Assembly: GCA_023415275.1 (NCBI GenBank)
Contig: JAEZLJ010000059.1
Location: 1-14,764 of the forward strand
Reading direction: 5' to 3'
Length of the DNA stretch: 14,764 nt
DNA from: Bacteroidota bacterium
GTDB lineage: Bacteria > Bacteroidota > Bacteroidia > Chitinophagales > Chitinophagaceae
Part shown: one piece after another, positions 1-8,069 of the stretch
Layout of the letters: each line of letters opens with the position of its first letter
Numbering within the stretch: the first letter of the stretch is position 1
Position numbers and translations under genes: made by a program
Notes under the pieces: generated by a model
Told to the model about the DNA's origin: nothing
Seen by the model: only the letters and a program-made list of their open reading frames with translations
Database searches by the model: none

Positions 1-2
1 AG

Positions 3-3000
3 GTATATGTATCCAATTATAAAGATCCCAAATCTTTATCCCTCCGTTGCGCCTGTCCCTATAACCTTGGTGACATCTGCAGGCATGAAGCGGCAGCCCT
101 GATCAGGCTACAGGAAATGATTGACAAGGGCATGCTTGAATCGGAAAACGTAGTGTATGACCAGCGGCATACGGTGGCCAAAATGAAAACAATTGAGCTG
201 AAGACGATCCAGTTGTTATCATCTCCTGATATTCTTTCTGAAGCGGAGGAGTATCTTAAACATTCCAAACCTAAGATAGAAAGCGCCAAAGAAGAAACTG
301 TCAAGGCTACAGTGAAAATAGATGACCAGGATTTCTCAGTCATCATTCGCAGGAATGAAGAACGCAACTTCGATACCAGCAGCGATTACCAGGACACAGA
401 GCATTTACTTTGCCTGCCCAAAGTGATCGTATTTCTTCACCTGCTTTATACCAAGGGCCAACAATATTTCGAGACCATTCGCAACTGGGATAAGGAAAAG
501 AACAAACTTCTGGAAGCGTATGGCTATACATTGAACGATGACCTCAAAGGAAAGTTTGAGTTCAACTATAAAGATGGCAAGCCTTACCTGCGGGTATTAG
601 ACCCGTCCATTAAAAGGATAGCAGCACCTATACCCTCATCAAGACCGCAGTTTGAAGCCATTACCACGGTGATTGAAAAGGAGCCTGAGGTCCGCGAACA
701 GGTCATTACCAAAAGACTGGGTGTGGTCTTCAACTTCAATAAGAATGGATATCCCTTCTTCACCATAGACCTGGTGGAAGGTGAGATGGATGAAGAAAAT
801 AATTTTACCGGCACCGTGCAAAAGCTGGAGTTGGGTAAATATGTAAATAGTGATCCCTATTCTGATGAGGACAAAGCCTTGCTGTTATTGGTGCGCAAGC
901 TTCAGGACCAGGAGATCAATAAATATGTAAGCCGCAATTCTCCTTTCAGTGGCATTTGGGAAAACATCATTCACCATGAGGATGATGAGTTGCCGGGTGA
1001 GACCAGGGGCCTGATAGCAGAGTACCTGTTACCCAGGGTAAAAAAACTGGTCTCTGAATCAGGTAACGTGCCTGCCTATGTGTTGACGAAAGGAACGGCC
1101 TTTAAAACGTCCAACCTGGAAAGGGTGGAGCTCAGTCCTAAGTATATCACGCCTCAATTCAATGTAACTAATAACGGTAAGAATTTCGAGATTGAGTGCT
1201 ATGTAAAGCCTGATGCAGTGCCTTATGGGTTGCAGGACAATGAAGTGCAGTCTGCCTTGCTATTCATGTATAACCACCAGTTATATATTTGGGACAATGC
1301 TGAAGCCGTGGAAACGGCTGAGAAGTTCCTGCCTAAAGGCATCATGAAGGTGAAGGCTGAGGACTGGCCGGCTACGCTGAGCAAAATGGTAATGCCATTG
1401 ACGAAAGAGTACAAGGTGGATTTTGATAAGTCCCTGGTATCAGAGATCAAGGATGGCGAGCCGGAGGTAAAACTATTCCTGCACGAGAAAGGGGAATACC
1501 TGGTATTTCAACCCATATTCAGCTACAAAGGATTTGATACTAAGGCCAAGGATAAGGATGAAATGGTCATCCCTTACCAGGATAAAGTGATCGTGGTGCA
1601 CCGCAACCGCGAAGCCGAATTGCGCTTCCTGGAGAAGCTTCAAACGCTGCACTCCAATTTCATTTCTTATGATGATGGGGCTGCACTGGCACTACGGGGC
1701 ACGGATGTACTGAAGAACAACTGGTTCTTTCTTTTTGTGGATGCCATGAACGAAGCCCGCACACCAGTGTATGGTTTTGAAAGCCTGAAGAATTTTCGCT
1801 TTAATACCGCTAAGCCACAAACGCATATATACATCAGTTCTCACACAGATTGGTTTGATGCCAAGGTGGATATCATCTTTGGCGACCAGAAAGTGAGTGT
1901 AGCTGAAGTGAAGAAAGCCCTGGCCAATAAGCAACAGTTTGTGCAGTTGAATGATGGCACACTAGGTATATTGCCTGAAGAGTGGTTGAAAAAATATTCA
2001 TTGTTGTTCAGGGTAGGTGAAGGACGCACAGATAAACTGAAGCTTAGCCGTTACCACCTGAGTGTGATAGATGAACTGTACGAGAACAGGAATGAAGAAG
2101 AGCTGACCATAGAGCTGGAAGAAAAGTACAGCCGCATACGTGAGTTTGACAAAATCAAAGAGATAGATGCCCCCACGAACCTGCAGCCAATACTGCGTCC
2201 TTACCAGGTGGCCGGTTTCCAGTGGTTGAACTACCTGAATGAAGTTAGCTGGGGTGGTATATTGGCAGATGACATGGGTTTGGGTAAGACCGTGCAGGCG
2301 CTTTCATTCCTGCAGCATTATTACGAAAACCATGATGGTGATTTGAGAGCCCTGGTAGTTTGTCCCACCACACTGATATACAACTGGGAGAATGAGATCA
2401 AGAAGTTCACCCCTTCGCTTGAGTATTATATCCACCATGGTTCTGTGCGTAACAGGAATATCGAAGAGTTAAAGAAGCACCATGTCATCATCACTACTTA
2501 TGGCACGTTGCGCAGCGATATCAAAATATTTACGCAAATTCCCCTGGACTATGTGATCCTTGATGAATCGCAGGCCATTAAGAATCCTGCCAGCAAGGTG
2601 ACAAAAGCCGCTTCCTTGTTGCATGCCAAAAATCGTTTGTGCATGAGCGGTACCCCTTTGCAGAACAATACATTCGATATCTATGCCCAGATGAATTTCC
2701 TGAACCCGGGTATGTTAGGGTCCATGGAGTTCTTCCGCCAGGAATTTGCCATACCTATTGATAAATTCGGGGAAACAGAGCAAAAGGAGCATTTAAAGAA
2801 GATACTATATCCATTTATCCTGCGCCGCACCAAGGAGCAGGTGGCCAAGGATCTGCCAGATAAAACAGAGACCGTATTATTTTGCGAGATGGAGCATGAT
2901 CAGCGCAAGATCTATGATGCTTACCGCAATGAGTTCAGGGCTAAGATCATGGGCACCATTGAGGAGCAGGGCATTCAAAGATCACAGCTTACCATTTTAC

Positions 3001-3584
3001 AGGGCTTGATGAAGCTGCGCCAGATCTGCGATTCGCCGGCCATCCTGAATGAGCAGGAGAAGTTTGAGAATCATTCCATTAAGCTGGATGAACTGGCCAG
3101 GGAGATCACGGAGAATATAGGTAATCATAAAGCATTGATATTTTCCCAGTTCCTGGGCATGCTGGCATTGATCCGTCAAAAGCTAGAAGAATTAGGCGTG
3201 AAATACGAGTATTTTGACGGCAGCACTTCTGCGCCTGATCGTGAAAAAGCTATCCAGGCCTTTCAGAATGATGAGGAAACCAGGGTTTTCCTGATATCAT
3301 TGAAAGCGGGAGGTGTAGGTTTGAACCTGACCGCTGCCGATTATGTATACATTGTTGACCCCTGGTGGAACCCTGCGGTGGAGCAGCAGGCCATTGACCG
3401 TACGCACCGTATTGGTCAAACCAAGAACATTTTTGCCTACCGGATGATCTGTAAGGACACCATTGAAGACAAGATCATGCAGCTCCAGGAAAAGAAAAGA
3501 CTATTGGCCAAAGAGCTGATATCTGACGATGCCACCTTTGTGAAGGCATTGAGCCGAGAGGACGTAGAATACCTGTTCAGTTAA
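3..3584 (+). CDS. SWIM zinc finger SNF2-family helicase (5' partial)
   Basis: A DEAD/DEAH-like superfamily 2 ATPase of the Snf2 type, predicted to be an ATP-dependent DNA translocase acting on nucleoprotein in the cytoplasm; the exact substrate is unknown for this bacterial subfamily. The reading frame is open to the left edge, so the ATG at 117 is almost certainly internal and the true start lies outside. Upstream of that ATG the frame encodes a SWIM zinc finger: Cys codons at 48, 54 and 78 and His at 84 (CxC-x7-CxH). A long helicase-associated region follows, to about base 2190. The ATPase core then has motif I DDMGLGKT (2268-2291), motif II DESQ (2562-2573) and motif III SGTPLQNN (2646-2669). 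The C-terminal helicase lobe includes KAGGVGLNL (about 3303) and motif VI DRTHRIGQ (3396-3419). All key residues are intact, and the ending REDVEYLFS is typical of the family. Family assignment is secure; cellular role is not. Confidence 0.96.
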   Translation, partial: VYVSNYKDPKSLSLRCACPYNLGDICRHEAAALIRLQEMIDKGMLESENVVYDQRHTVAKMKTIELKTIQLLSSPDILSEAEEYLKHSKPKIESAKEETVKATVKIDDQDFSVIIRRNEERNFDTSSDYQDTEHLLCLPKVIVFLHLLYTKGQQYFETIRNWDKEKNKLLEAYGYTLNDDLKGKFEFNYKDGKPYLRVLDPSIKRIAAPIPSSRPQFEAITTVIEKEPEVREQVITKRLGVVFNFNKNGYPFFTIDLVEGEMDEENNFTGTVQKLELGKYVNSDPYSDEDKALLLLVRKLQDQEINKYVSRNSPFSGIWENIIHHEDDELPGETRGLIAEYLLPRVKKLVSESGNVPAYVLTKGTAFKTSNLERVELSPKYITPQFNVTNNGKNFEIECYVKPDAVPYGLQDNEVQSALLFMYNHQLYIWDNAEAVETAEKFLPKGIMKVKAEDWPATLSKMVMPLTKEYKVDFDKSLVSEIKDGEPEVKLFLHEKGEYLVFQPIFSYKGFDTKAKDKDEMVIPYQDKVIVVHRNREAELRFLEKLQTLHSNFISYDDGAALALRGTDVLKNNWFFLFVDAMNEARTPVYGFESLKNFRFNTAKPQTHIYISSHTDWFDAKVDIIFGDQKVSVAEVKKALANKQQFVQLNDGTLGILPEEWLKKYSLLFRVGEGRTDKLKLSRYHLSVIDELYENRNEEELTIELEEKYSRIREFDKIKEIDAPTNLQPILRPYQVAGFQWLNYLNEVSWGGILADDMGLGKTVQALSFLQHYYENHDGDLRALVVCPTTLIYNWENEIKKFTPSLEYYIHHGSVRNRNIEELKKHHVIITTYGTLRSDIKIFTQIPLDYVILDESQAIKNPASKVTKAASLLHAKNRLCMSGTPLQNNTFDIYAQMNFLNPGMLGSMEFFRQEFAIPIDKFGETEQKEHLKKILYPFILRRTKEQVAKDLPDKTETVLFCEMEHDQRKIYDAYRNEFRAKIMGTIEEQGIQRSQLTILQGLMKLRQICDSPAILNEQEKFENHSIKLDELAREITENIGNHKALIFSQFLGMLALIRQKLEELGVKYEYFDGSTSAPDREKAIQAFQNDEETRVFLISLKAGGVGLNLTAADYVYIVDPWWNPAVEQQAIDRTHRIGQTKNIFAYRMICKDTIEDKIMQLQEKKRLLAKELISDDATFVKALSREDVEYLFS

Positions 3585-3594
3585 TACCATATTG

Positions 3595-4002
3595 TTATTG
3601 GGCCCCGAAGAGAATTTGCATCTTGCGATTTTTAGAGGGGTCTTTTGAAAAAAGCGTCAGCATGTTATGGCTCTTATCTATATATCCCATATTGGTCAGA
3701 TCTGAAGGTGCATAGTTGTTATAAAATCCTAATAATAGGCTGTCTCCTTCAATTTTATAAGTGCCCGCATACAGGTCTGCCTTATTGCTGGCAGGGTCCT
3801 TCCCAAAGTAATCAAAGAAGTTGTTCTGCCTGAGATTCAGGTAATAATCCCCCTCCCTGGCCGTGAGCACAATGGGAGATTTTCTTTTATCCCTTGTTTC
3901 TTTTTTGACTTCCCTGCTGGTGGACCGCTCAGGTGCGGAACAGGCCAGGAAGCCAGCCAGGAAAACAAACCATAGGGAACGCTGGAAATTAGGGCTACTC
4001 AT
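3595..4002 (-). CDS. Small putative lipoprotein, function unknown
   Basis: A 135-residue protein that I do not recognise. The N-terminus is basic then hydrophobic (residues 9-20) and ends in FLAC with Cys21, followed by Ser and polar residues. This reads as a lipoprotein signal peptide with a non-canonical lipobox (Phe at -3, Leu at -2), so the mature protein may be lipid-anchored in the envelope. A Lys/Arg/Glu-rich linker (about 26-42) precedes a compact C-terminal part with alternating hydrophobic residues and phrases such as YAGTYKIEGDSLLLGFYNN. That pattern resembles small beta-rich domains that Bacteroidota secrete. The gene is convergent with the helicase, with only 10 bases between stop codons and no clear hairpin there. 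Start ATG at 4000-4002 is the only one giving a signal sequence. Confidence 0.75.
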   Translation of the reverse strand: MSSPNFQRSLWFVFLAGFLACSAPERSTSREVKKETRDKRKSPIVLTAREGDYYLNLRQNNFFDYFGKDPASNKADLYAGTYKIEGDSLLLGFYNNYAPSDLTNMGYIDKSHNMLTLFSKDPSKNRKMQILFGAQ

Positions 4003-4114
4003 AATGGCACAGTTGCAATTTTATTGCCATTATTAATCCTGAACTTATTCCATTATCTTGGCTGTATATTCCAAACCTATGAAAGAGTCATATGGGCTTA
4101 AACCGTATCATGAC

Positions 4115-4124
4115 CAGGTACCTG
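4115..4124. promoter_or_regulatory. 10-bp perfect palindrome upstream of the outer-membrane gene
   Basis: CAGGTACCTG is a perfect 10-base palindrome about 90 bases upstream of the outer-membrane protein start. A second small dyad, TAACGTTA, lies at 4151-4158, with TCACTTTG (a weak match to the TAnnTTTG -7 element) at 4171-4178. These could form an operator/promoter in the 211-bp gap that separates two divergent genes. A palindrome of this size also arises by chance, and no second copy was noticed elsewhere in the window. Confidence 0.2.
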
Positions 4125-4213
4125 TTGTGTACGACCATTCATCCAGCCCTTAACGTTATTTAACACCTCTTCACTTTGTTTGCGAATATCTTCGTACTCA
4201 CTTAACTCGGCTT

Positions 4214-7066
4214 ATGAAGAAGATCTTCCTTTTTAGTTTGATTCTTTTTTTACTTGGCATATCTACCTATGCGCAAAAGGTAAATGGCACGGTAAAAGGC
4301 GTGTTGCAGGATTCCACATCCACCGTACCGTTAGCAGATGCCACCGTTTCCGTTGTACGCCTGCCTGATTCTACCTTGATTTCCTTTACACTAACAGGCC
4401 CCTCAGGACAATTTGAAATAAAGAACATGGATGCCGGTACGTATGATCTTATGGCTTCTTTTACCGGGCTTCAAACAGCCAAGCGTACATTCACCATTTC
4501 TGCTTCTTCCCAGGTAGTGGACATGGGCATCATAAAGATGGACCGGTTTTATAAATCAATGCAGGAAGTAGTGATCAACGAAGCCCCTGTAAAAGTGAAT
4601 GGTGATACGATCGCTTTCAAGGCAGACGCTTTCAAAACAAAGCCTAATGCCACGGTGGAAGACCTGTTGAAAAAGTTGCCTGGCGTGCAGGTAGAGCGGG
4701 ATGGAACGGTGAAGGCCCAGGGAGAGCAGGTGCAGAAAGTGTATGTGGATGGAAAGGAGTTCTTTAATAATGACCCCAAGCTGGCTACCAAGAACCTTAC
4801 CGCAGACATGGTGGACCAGGTGGAGGTATTTGATGATATGAGTGAGCAGGCCAAGTTCAATAAGATAGACGATGGCAGCAGGTCCAAAGCGTTAAACCTG
4901 AAACTGAAGAAGGACAAGAAGAAAGGCGTATTTGGTAAGGCCTATGCTGGATACGGAACACATGAAAGATGGGATATGGGGCTGAATGCCAACATGTTTA
5001 AGGGTGCTACCCAAACCTCGGTCATTGCCAAGGCCAATAATACCAACAACATTGGATTTACCTTCTCCGATATGATAGGTGCATTTGGTTCAGGAGGAAT
5101 GGGTGGTTTTGGTGGAGGAGGCATGAACATTGTGAAAGCCGGTGGCGGCGGCGGGGGCAACTTTGGCGGATTGAACCTGGGCACTACAGGAAGTGGTGTC
5201 ACGAAGTCATCACAGATAGGGATCAACTACCGGGATACCTGGAGTAAGTATTTTGATGTAAATGGCAGCTATTTTTTCAATCATGTGAATACTGACAACG
5301 ACCGTAGTAGCTATAGGACCACCCTCACTGCAGATTCTACTCTATTTACCGATGATAGGGCTATATCTAAAGCAGAAAATGATAACCACAGGATCAATTT
5401 TAATATGATCTACACCATTGATTCCTTTAACTCCATTATCTATAATCCCAACCTGAGCTACCAGAAATCTTATAATACCTATAGTATCGATAGCTTCTAT
5501 ACAGATGCTTTGAAGGATGGAAACAGGTATCGCACCAACGAAAGCCGGTCTGCTAAAATGAGCGATGGTGATGGTTATAACTGGACCAATAACCTGATCT
5601 GGAGAAGAAAATTCCGTCGTCCGGGGCGTACTTTTTCTCTGAACCTTACCAATACCTTATCTGAATCACAACGGAATTCATATTCCCTGTTAAGTGCCAA
5701 GTACTATACTGATGCAGGCGCTAAATGGAAGGATAGTACGGCCAATAACCTGAATAAGACAGAAAGTGGAACAAACAATTATGCAGTAAACCTTTCCTAT
5801 ACAGAACCCCTTTCCAGGGATAAAATATTGGAAGTGAATTATAACCATAGCAATAACAGTAGTAACTCAGACCGGGAGTTGTTTGATTATAATGCAGCCC
5901 ATGACAAATTCGACCTGCTTAATGAAAGATTGAGCAACAACTTCGAGTCGCAGAATATTTATGATAAGCTGGGTGCCAACTTCAGGGTAGTGAAAAAGAA
6001 ATACAACTACCAGTTAGGCTTGTCCGTGCAGCAGGCCAACCTGGAAAATAATAATCTTTCCAAAAGCACTAACATCAGTCAAACCTTTGTTAACCTGTTG
6101 CCTACTGCTTCTTTCAATTACCAGTTTGCCCGTAGCAGGAGCTTCCGTTTCAACTATAGGGGCACCACCCGTATGCCAAACGTCACCCAGTTACAGGATG
6201 TGGAGGATGTAACCAACTATCCCTACATCACCAGGGGTAACCCTTCCTTGAAGCAGGAGTTCAACCACAATATTTCTTTAAGCTATAACTTCTTTGATAT
6301 CATCAAGTTCCGGAATTTGTTTGCCTTCCTCACCTTTACCAGTACGGAGAATAAGATCGCTAATTATATAGAACAATTACAGGGAGGCCTTGCCCAGCGC
6401 TCCACCCCCGTTAACATCAGTGGCGGTATCTATAGCATTAATGGAAACTTTAACCTGGGCTTCCCCATCAAGCAATTAAAGGGGGGTAATTTCAATACCA
6501 ATACCCGGATAGGATATAACAGGGACGCCAATTTTGTTGACAGGGTCAAGAATTTCACCAAAACCATTACGGCTGGCGAAGACCTGCGCCTGAGTTATTT
6601 CTGGAAAGAGAAGCTTGACCTGGGTGTAAATGCGGGCCTCACTTATAACTCCGTTCAATACAGTGTCCAAGCCCGCAACAATACTTCTTATTTCACCCAT
6701 TCCTATTCTCTTGACGCTACTTACAATTTCCCTTCAGGCTTTATCATCTCTTCCGATTTTGATTACACGTTCAATACAGGCAGGACCAATGGATACAACC
6801 GCAATTATGCCATGTGGAACGGCAGCATTGCCCAGGAAGTGTTAAAAAGCAAAAGAGGCGAAATCAAGTTATCGGTTTATGACATCCTGAATCAGAATGT
6901 AAGCATCACCAGGAATACAGGGGCCAATTATATAGAGGATGTGCAAAGCAGTGTGCTGAACCGGTTCTTTATGCTGACATTTACGTACAAGCTTAGCCGG
7001 ATGGGCGGCAGAACCATGCCTGCCATTATGGAGAGAGCTACCAAAGGATTAAGGATCACCCAGTAA
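4214..7066 (+). CDS. Outer-membrane beta-barrel protein with carboxypeptidase-regulatory-like and plug domains (TonB-receptor-like)
   Basis: A 950-residue Sec-exported outer-membrane protein. Residues 1-20 form a signal peptide (cleavage near TYA/Q). Residues about 24-112 match the carboxypeptidase-regulatory-like Ig fold typical of Bacteroidota TonB-dependent receptors (PLADATVSV, GQFEIKNMDAGTYDL). A plug-like region follows (about 115-240, with DLLKKLPGVQVERDG and VYVDGKEFFNNDP). The rest is a barrel rich in alternating Tyr/Asn/Phe strands, as in the OMP_b-brl_3 type. A Gly-rich segment (residues 292-328, 20 of 37 Gly) sits early in the barrel. No SusD-like partner is adjacent, which argues against a classical SusCD glycan importer. 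Members of this family frequently neighbour GLPGLI proteins, and one is encoded 1 kb downstream. Substrate unknown; whether it is TonB-driven cannot be decided from sequence reading. Confidence 0.9.
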   Translation: MKKIFLFSLILFLLGISTYAQKVNGTVKGVLQDSTSTVPLADATVSVVRLPDSTLISFTLTGPSGQFEIKNMDAGTYDLMASFTGLQTAKRTFTISASSQVVDMGIIKMDRFYKSMQEVVINEAPVKVNGDTIAFKADAFKTKPNATVEDLLKKLPGVQVERDGTVKAQGEQVQKVYVDGKEFFNNDPKLATKNLTADMVDQVEVFDDMSEQAKFNKIDDGSRSKALNLKLKKDKKKGVFGKAYAGYGTHERWDMGLNANMFKGATQTSVIAKANNTNNIGFTFSDMIGAFGSGGMGGFGGGGMNIVKAGGGGGGNFGGLNLGTTGSGVTKSSQIGINYRDTWSKYFDVNGSYFFNHVNTDNDRSSYRTTLTADSTLFTDDRAISKAENDNHRINFNMIYTIDSFNSIIYNPNLSYQKSYNTYSIDSFYTDALKDGNRYRTNESRSAKMSDGDGYNWTNNLIWRRKFRRPGRTFSLNLTNTLSESQRNSYSLLSAKYYTDAGAKWKDSTANNLNKTESGTNNYAVNLSYTEPLSRDKILEVNYNHSNNSSNSDRELFDYNAAHDKFDLLNERLSNNFESQNIYDKLGANFRVVKKKYNYQLGLSVQQANLENNNLSKSTNISQTFVNLLPTASFNYQFARSRSFRFNYRGTTRMPNVTQLQDVEDVTNYPYITRGNPSLKQEFNHNISLSYNFFDIIKFRNLFAFLTFTSTENKIANYIEQLQGGLAQRSTPVNISGGIYSINGNFNLGFPIKQLKGGNFNTNTRIGYNRDANFVDRVKNFTKTITAGEDLRLSYFWKEKLDLGVNAGLTYNSVQYSVQARNNTSYFTHSYSLDATYNFPSGFIISSDFDYTFNTGRTNGYNRNYAMWNGSIAQEVLKSKRGEIKLSVYDILNQNVSITRNTGANYIEDVQSSVLNRFFMLTFTYKLSRMGGRTMPAIMERATKGLRITQ

Positions 7067-7093
7067 AAAAAATCCCCGGTTGGAACCGGGGAT
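7065..7093 (-). terminator. Rho-independent terminator of the 57-residue minus-strand gene
   Basis: The inverted repeat ATCCCCGGTT / AACCGGGGAT (7072-7081 and 7084-7093) is perfect with a tiny GG loop. On the minus strand it is followed directly by eight T residues (the A-run 7065-7072, partly in the stem), the classic intrinsic terminator layout. It begins 7 bases after the stop codon of the 57-codon minus gene. For plus-strand transcription of the outer-membrane gene the hairpin is present but lacks a strong T-run, so it would work less well in that direction. Confidence 0.85.
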
Positions 7094-7100
7094 ATCTTAG

Positions 7101-7274
7101 TTATTTAAGTACTCTTTTATTAGCCGGTACATAGCTTCTCGCTACCGTGGATCTCCCAAAAAGCAGTACACCCAAGATAGATTTGGTAAATCGCCACATG
7201 TTAAAGGAAGGCCTATAATAAGCCTTATAGATCTCAACCTCCTGGTGGGCATGGACAATGTTCTTGTTTTTCAT
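7101..7274 (-). CDS. Small basic protein of 57 residues, function unknown
   Basis: A short open frame starting ATGAAAAACAAG and ending TAA. It encodes 57 residues with many Lys/Arg, two Tyr pairs or singles in the middle (IYKAYYRP), and a short hydrophobic stretch (SILGVLLFG, residues 32-40) that is too short to be a confident membrane helix. I do not recognise the family. Evidence that it is a real gene: a strong intrinsic terminator oriented for this strand starts 7 bases after its stop, and the frame fills the space between two plus-strand genes. It is divergent from the secreted protein at 7387, with 112 bases between starts that could hold promoters for both. The alternative is that the transcript is a small RNA and the ORF is incidental. 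Confidence 0.6.
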   Translation of the reverse strand: MKNKNIVHAHQEVEIYKAYYRPSFNMWRFTKSILGVLLFGRSTVARSYVPANKRVLK

Positions 7275-7328
7275 AATGGATGGTTTTTAAAAATGTGGAA
7301 AAACTGTGAAGAAAGTTAGGTATTTATA

Positions 7329-7358
7329 TTGACAAAACGAAGCTTTTATCTATTTTGG
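7329..7358 (+). promoter_or_regulatory. Bacteroidota-type promoter for the 195-residue secreted protein
   Basis: TTG at 7329-7331 and TATTTTGG at 7351-7358 are separated by 19 bases. This resembles the Bacteroidota sigma-ABfr arrangement of a -33 TTG and a -7 TAnnTTTG, with one mismatch in the -7 element. Transcription would start near 7363, about 24 bases before the ATG at 7387. That also disfavours the in-frame TTG at 7369 as start codon. Confidence 0.45.
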
Positions 7359-7386
7359 TGCCGAATAATTGTTAAAAATCCCACCA

Positions 7387-7974
7387 ATGAAAATCCTGAG
7401 AACCAGCTTAATTGCTTCTGTTATTGTATTGTATGTGTCGCCCGCCAGGGCACAGTTTCGCATTCCGGTCACCAATAATGACCTGAGACATAACCTGGAA
7501 AAGGTGATTGCAGATTTCCCCCAGGAATTGAGTTCCATAAAAGGAAATATGATTGAACGGAACCCACAGACCGTGGAGTATGCTACCGTTTTAAAATTTG
7601 AGGGGGCCGAGGAAAATACGGTTACCCAGTACATTTCCAGCAAACCTGTTTACAGTTGGCAGGCCACTGTGCTCACTTCCGAAGATTTTGAAGCGGCGAG
7701 TAAAAAGTACAAATGGCTTTGCAACCAGCTCAAAGTGATGACCATTAACATGGGTAATGGCTACACTTTTTCATTGAATGGTGATTATGAGGCACCTGAT
7801 GACAGTAAAAAGTTCACTATCAGCACCTATCACCTTACCCCGGCTGCTACCTATATGCCTAAGCTCAAGGTGGAAGTAGGCATGCAGTTCTATTTTCCCG
7901 AGTGGAAAGTGGTATTGCGGGTGTACCAAAAAGAAAGGGAGGATAGTGAAAGAGGAGACATCAACGAAGACTAA
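7387..7974 (+). CDS. Secreted protein of unknown function, 195 residues
   Basis: The ATG at 7387 gives a textbook signal peptide: MK, a basic residue, a hydrophobic core (residues 7-17), then SPARA/Q with cleavage after Ala22. An in-frame TTG at 7369 would add six residues ahead of it and is less likely. The mature part (about 173 residues) has no motif I recognise. It contains the phrases LEKVIADFPQELSSIKG, WQATVLTSEDFEAASKKYKWLCNQL and a C-terminal beta-rich part (LKVEVGMQFYFPEWKVVLRVYQK), then an acidic tail. The overall look is of a small periplasmic or surface protein of the mixed alpha/beta type common in this phylum. It has its own likely promoter upstream and a long hairpin terminator downstream, so it appears monocistronic. 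Confidence 0.8.
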   Translation: MKILRTSLIASVIVLYVSPARAQFRIPVTNNDLRHNLEKVIADFPQELSSIKGNMIERNPQTVEYATVLKFEGAEENTVTQYISSKPVYSWQATVLTSEDFEAASKKYKWLCNQLKVMTINMGNGYTFSLNGDYEAPDDSKKFTISTYHLTPAATYMPKLKVEVGMQFYFPEWKVVLRVYQKEREDSERGDINED

Positions 7975-8003
7975 ATGCACTAGTTATTCAGCGAAAGGCC
8001 CTG

Positions 8004-8049
8004 AAAAGAAAAGCTCTCAACCTGGTTAAGGTTTGAGAGCTTTTCTTTT
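8004..8049. terminator. Bidirectional intrinsic terminator between convergent genes
   Basis: A 17-bp perfect inverted repeat (8004-8020 and 8033-8049; arms AAAAGAAAAGCTCTCAA and its complement). It is extended by CCT/AGG with one bulged T (8032) around a GGTTA loop. The arms end in A-rich/T-rich tracts, so it can terminate transcription on either strand. It lies 29 bases after the plus gene ending at 7974 and 20 bases beyond the stop of the minus gene at 8070. Confidence 0.9.
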
Positions 8050-8069
8050 AATAAGCTATTGATATTGTT

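Noticed and set aside
4079..4153. A 24-codon plus-strand frame (ATG at 4079, TAA at 4151) upstream of the outer-membrane gene, as a possible leader peptide.
   Set aside because: There is no terminator/antiterminator structure, no codon run of regulatory interest and no clear promoter before it. A frame this short is expected by chance.
4942..5226. A minus-strand frame with a proline-rich stretch opposite the outer-membrane gene.
   Set aside because: It is the antisense of the Gly-rich segment (GGN codons read as Pro on the other strand) inside a well-supported gene.
4214..7066. A SusC-type glycan importer.
   Set aside because: The plug/barrel pattern is of the shorter OMP_b-brl_3-like type and no SusD-like lipoprotein gene is adjacent.
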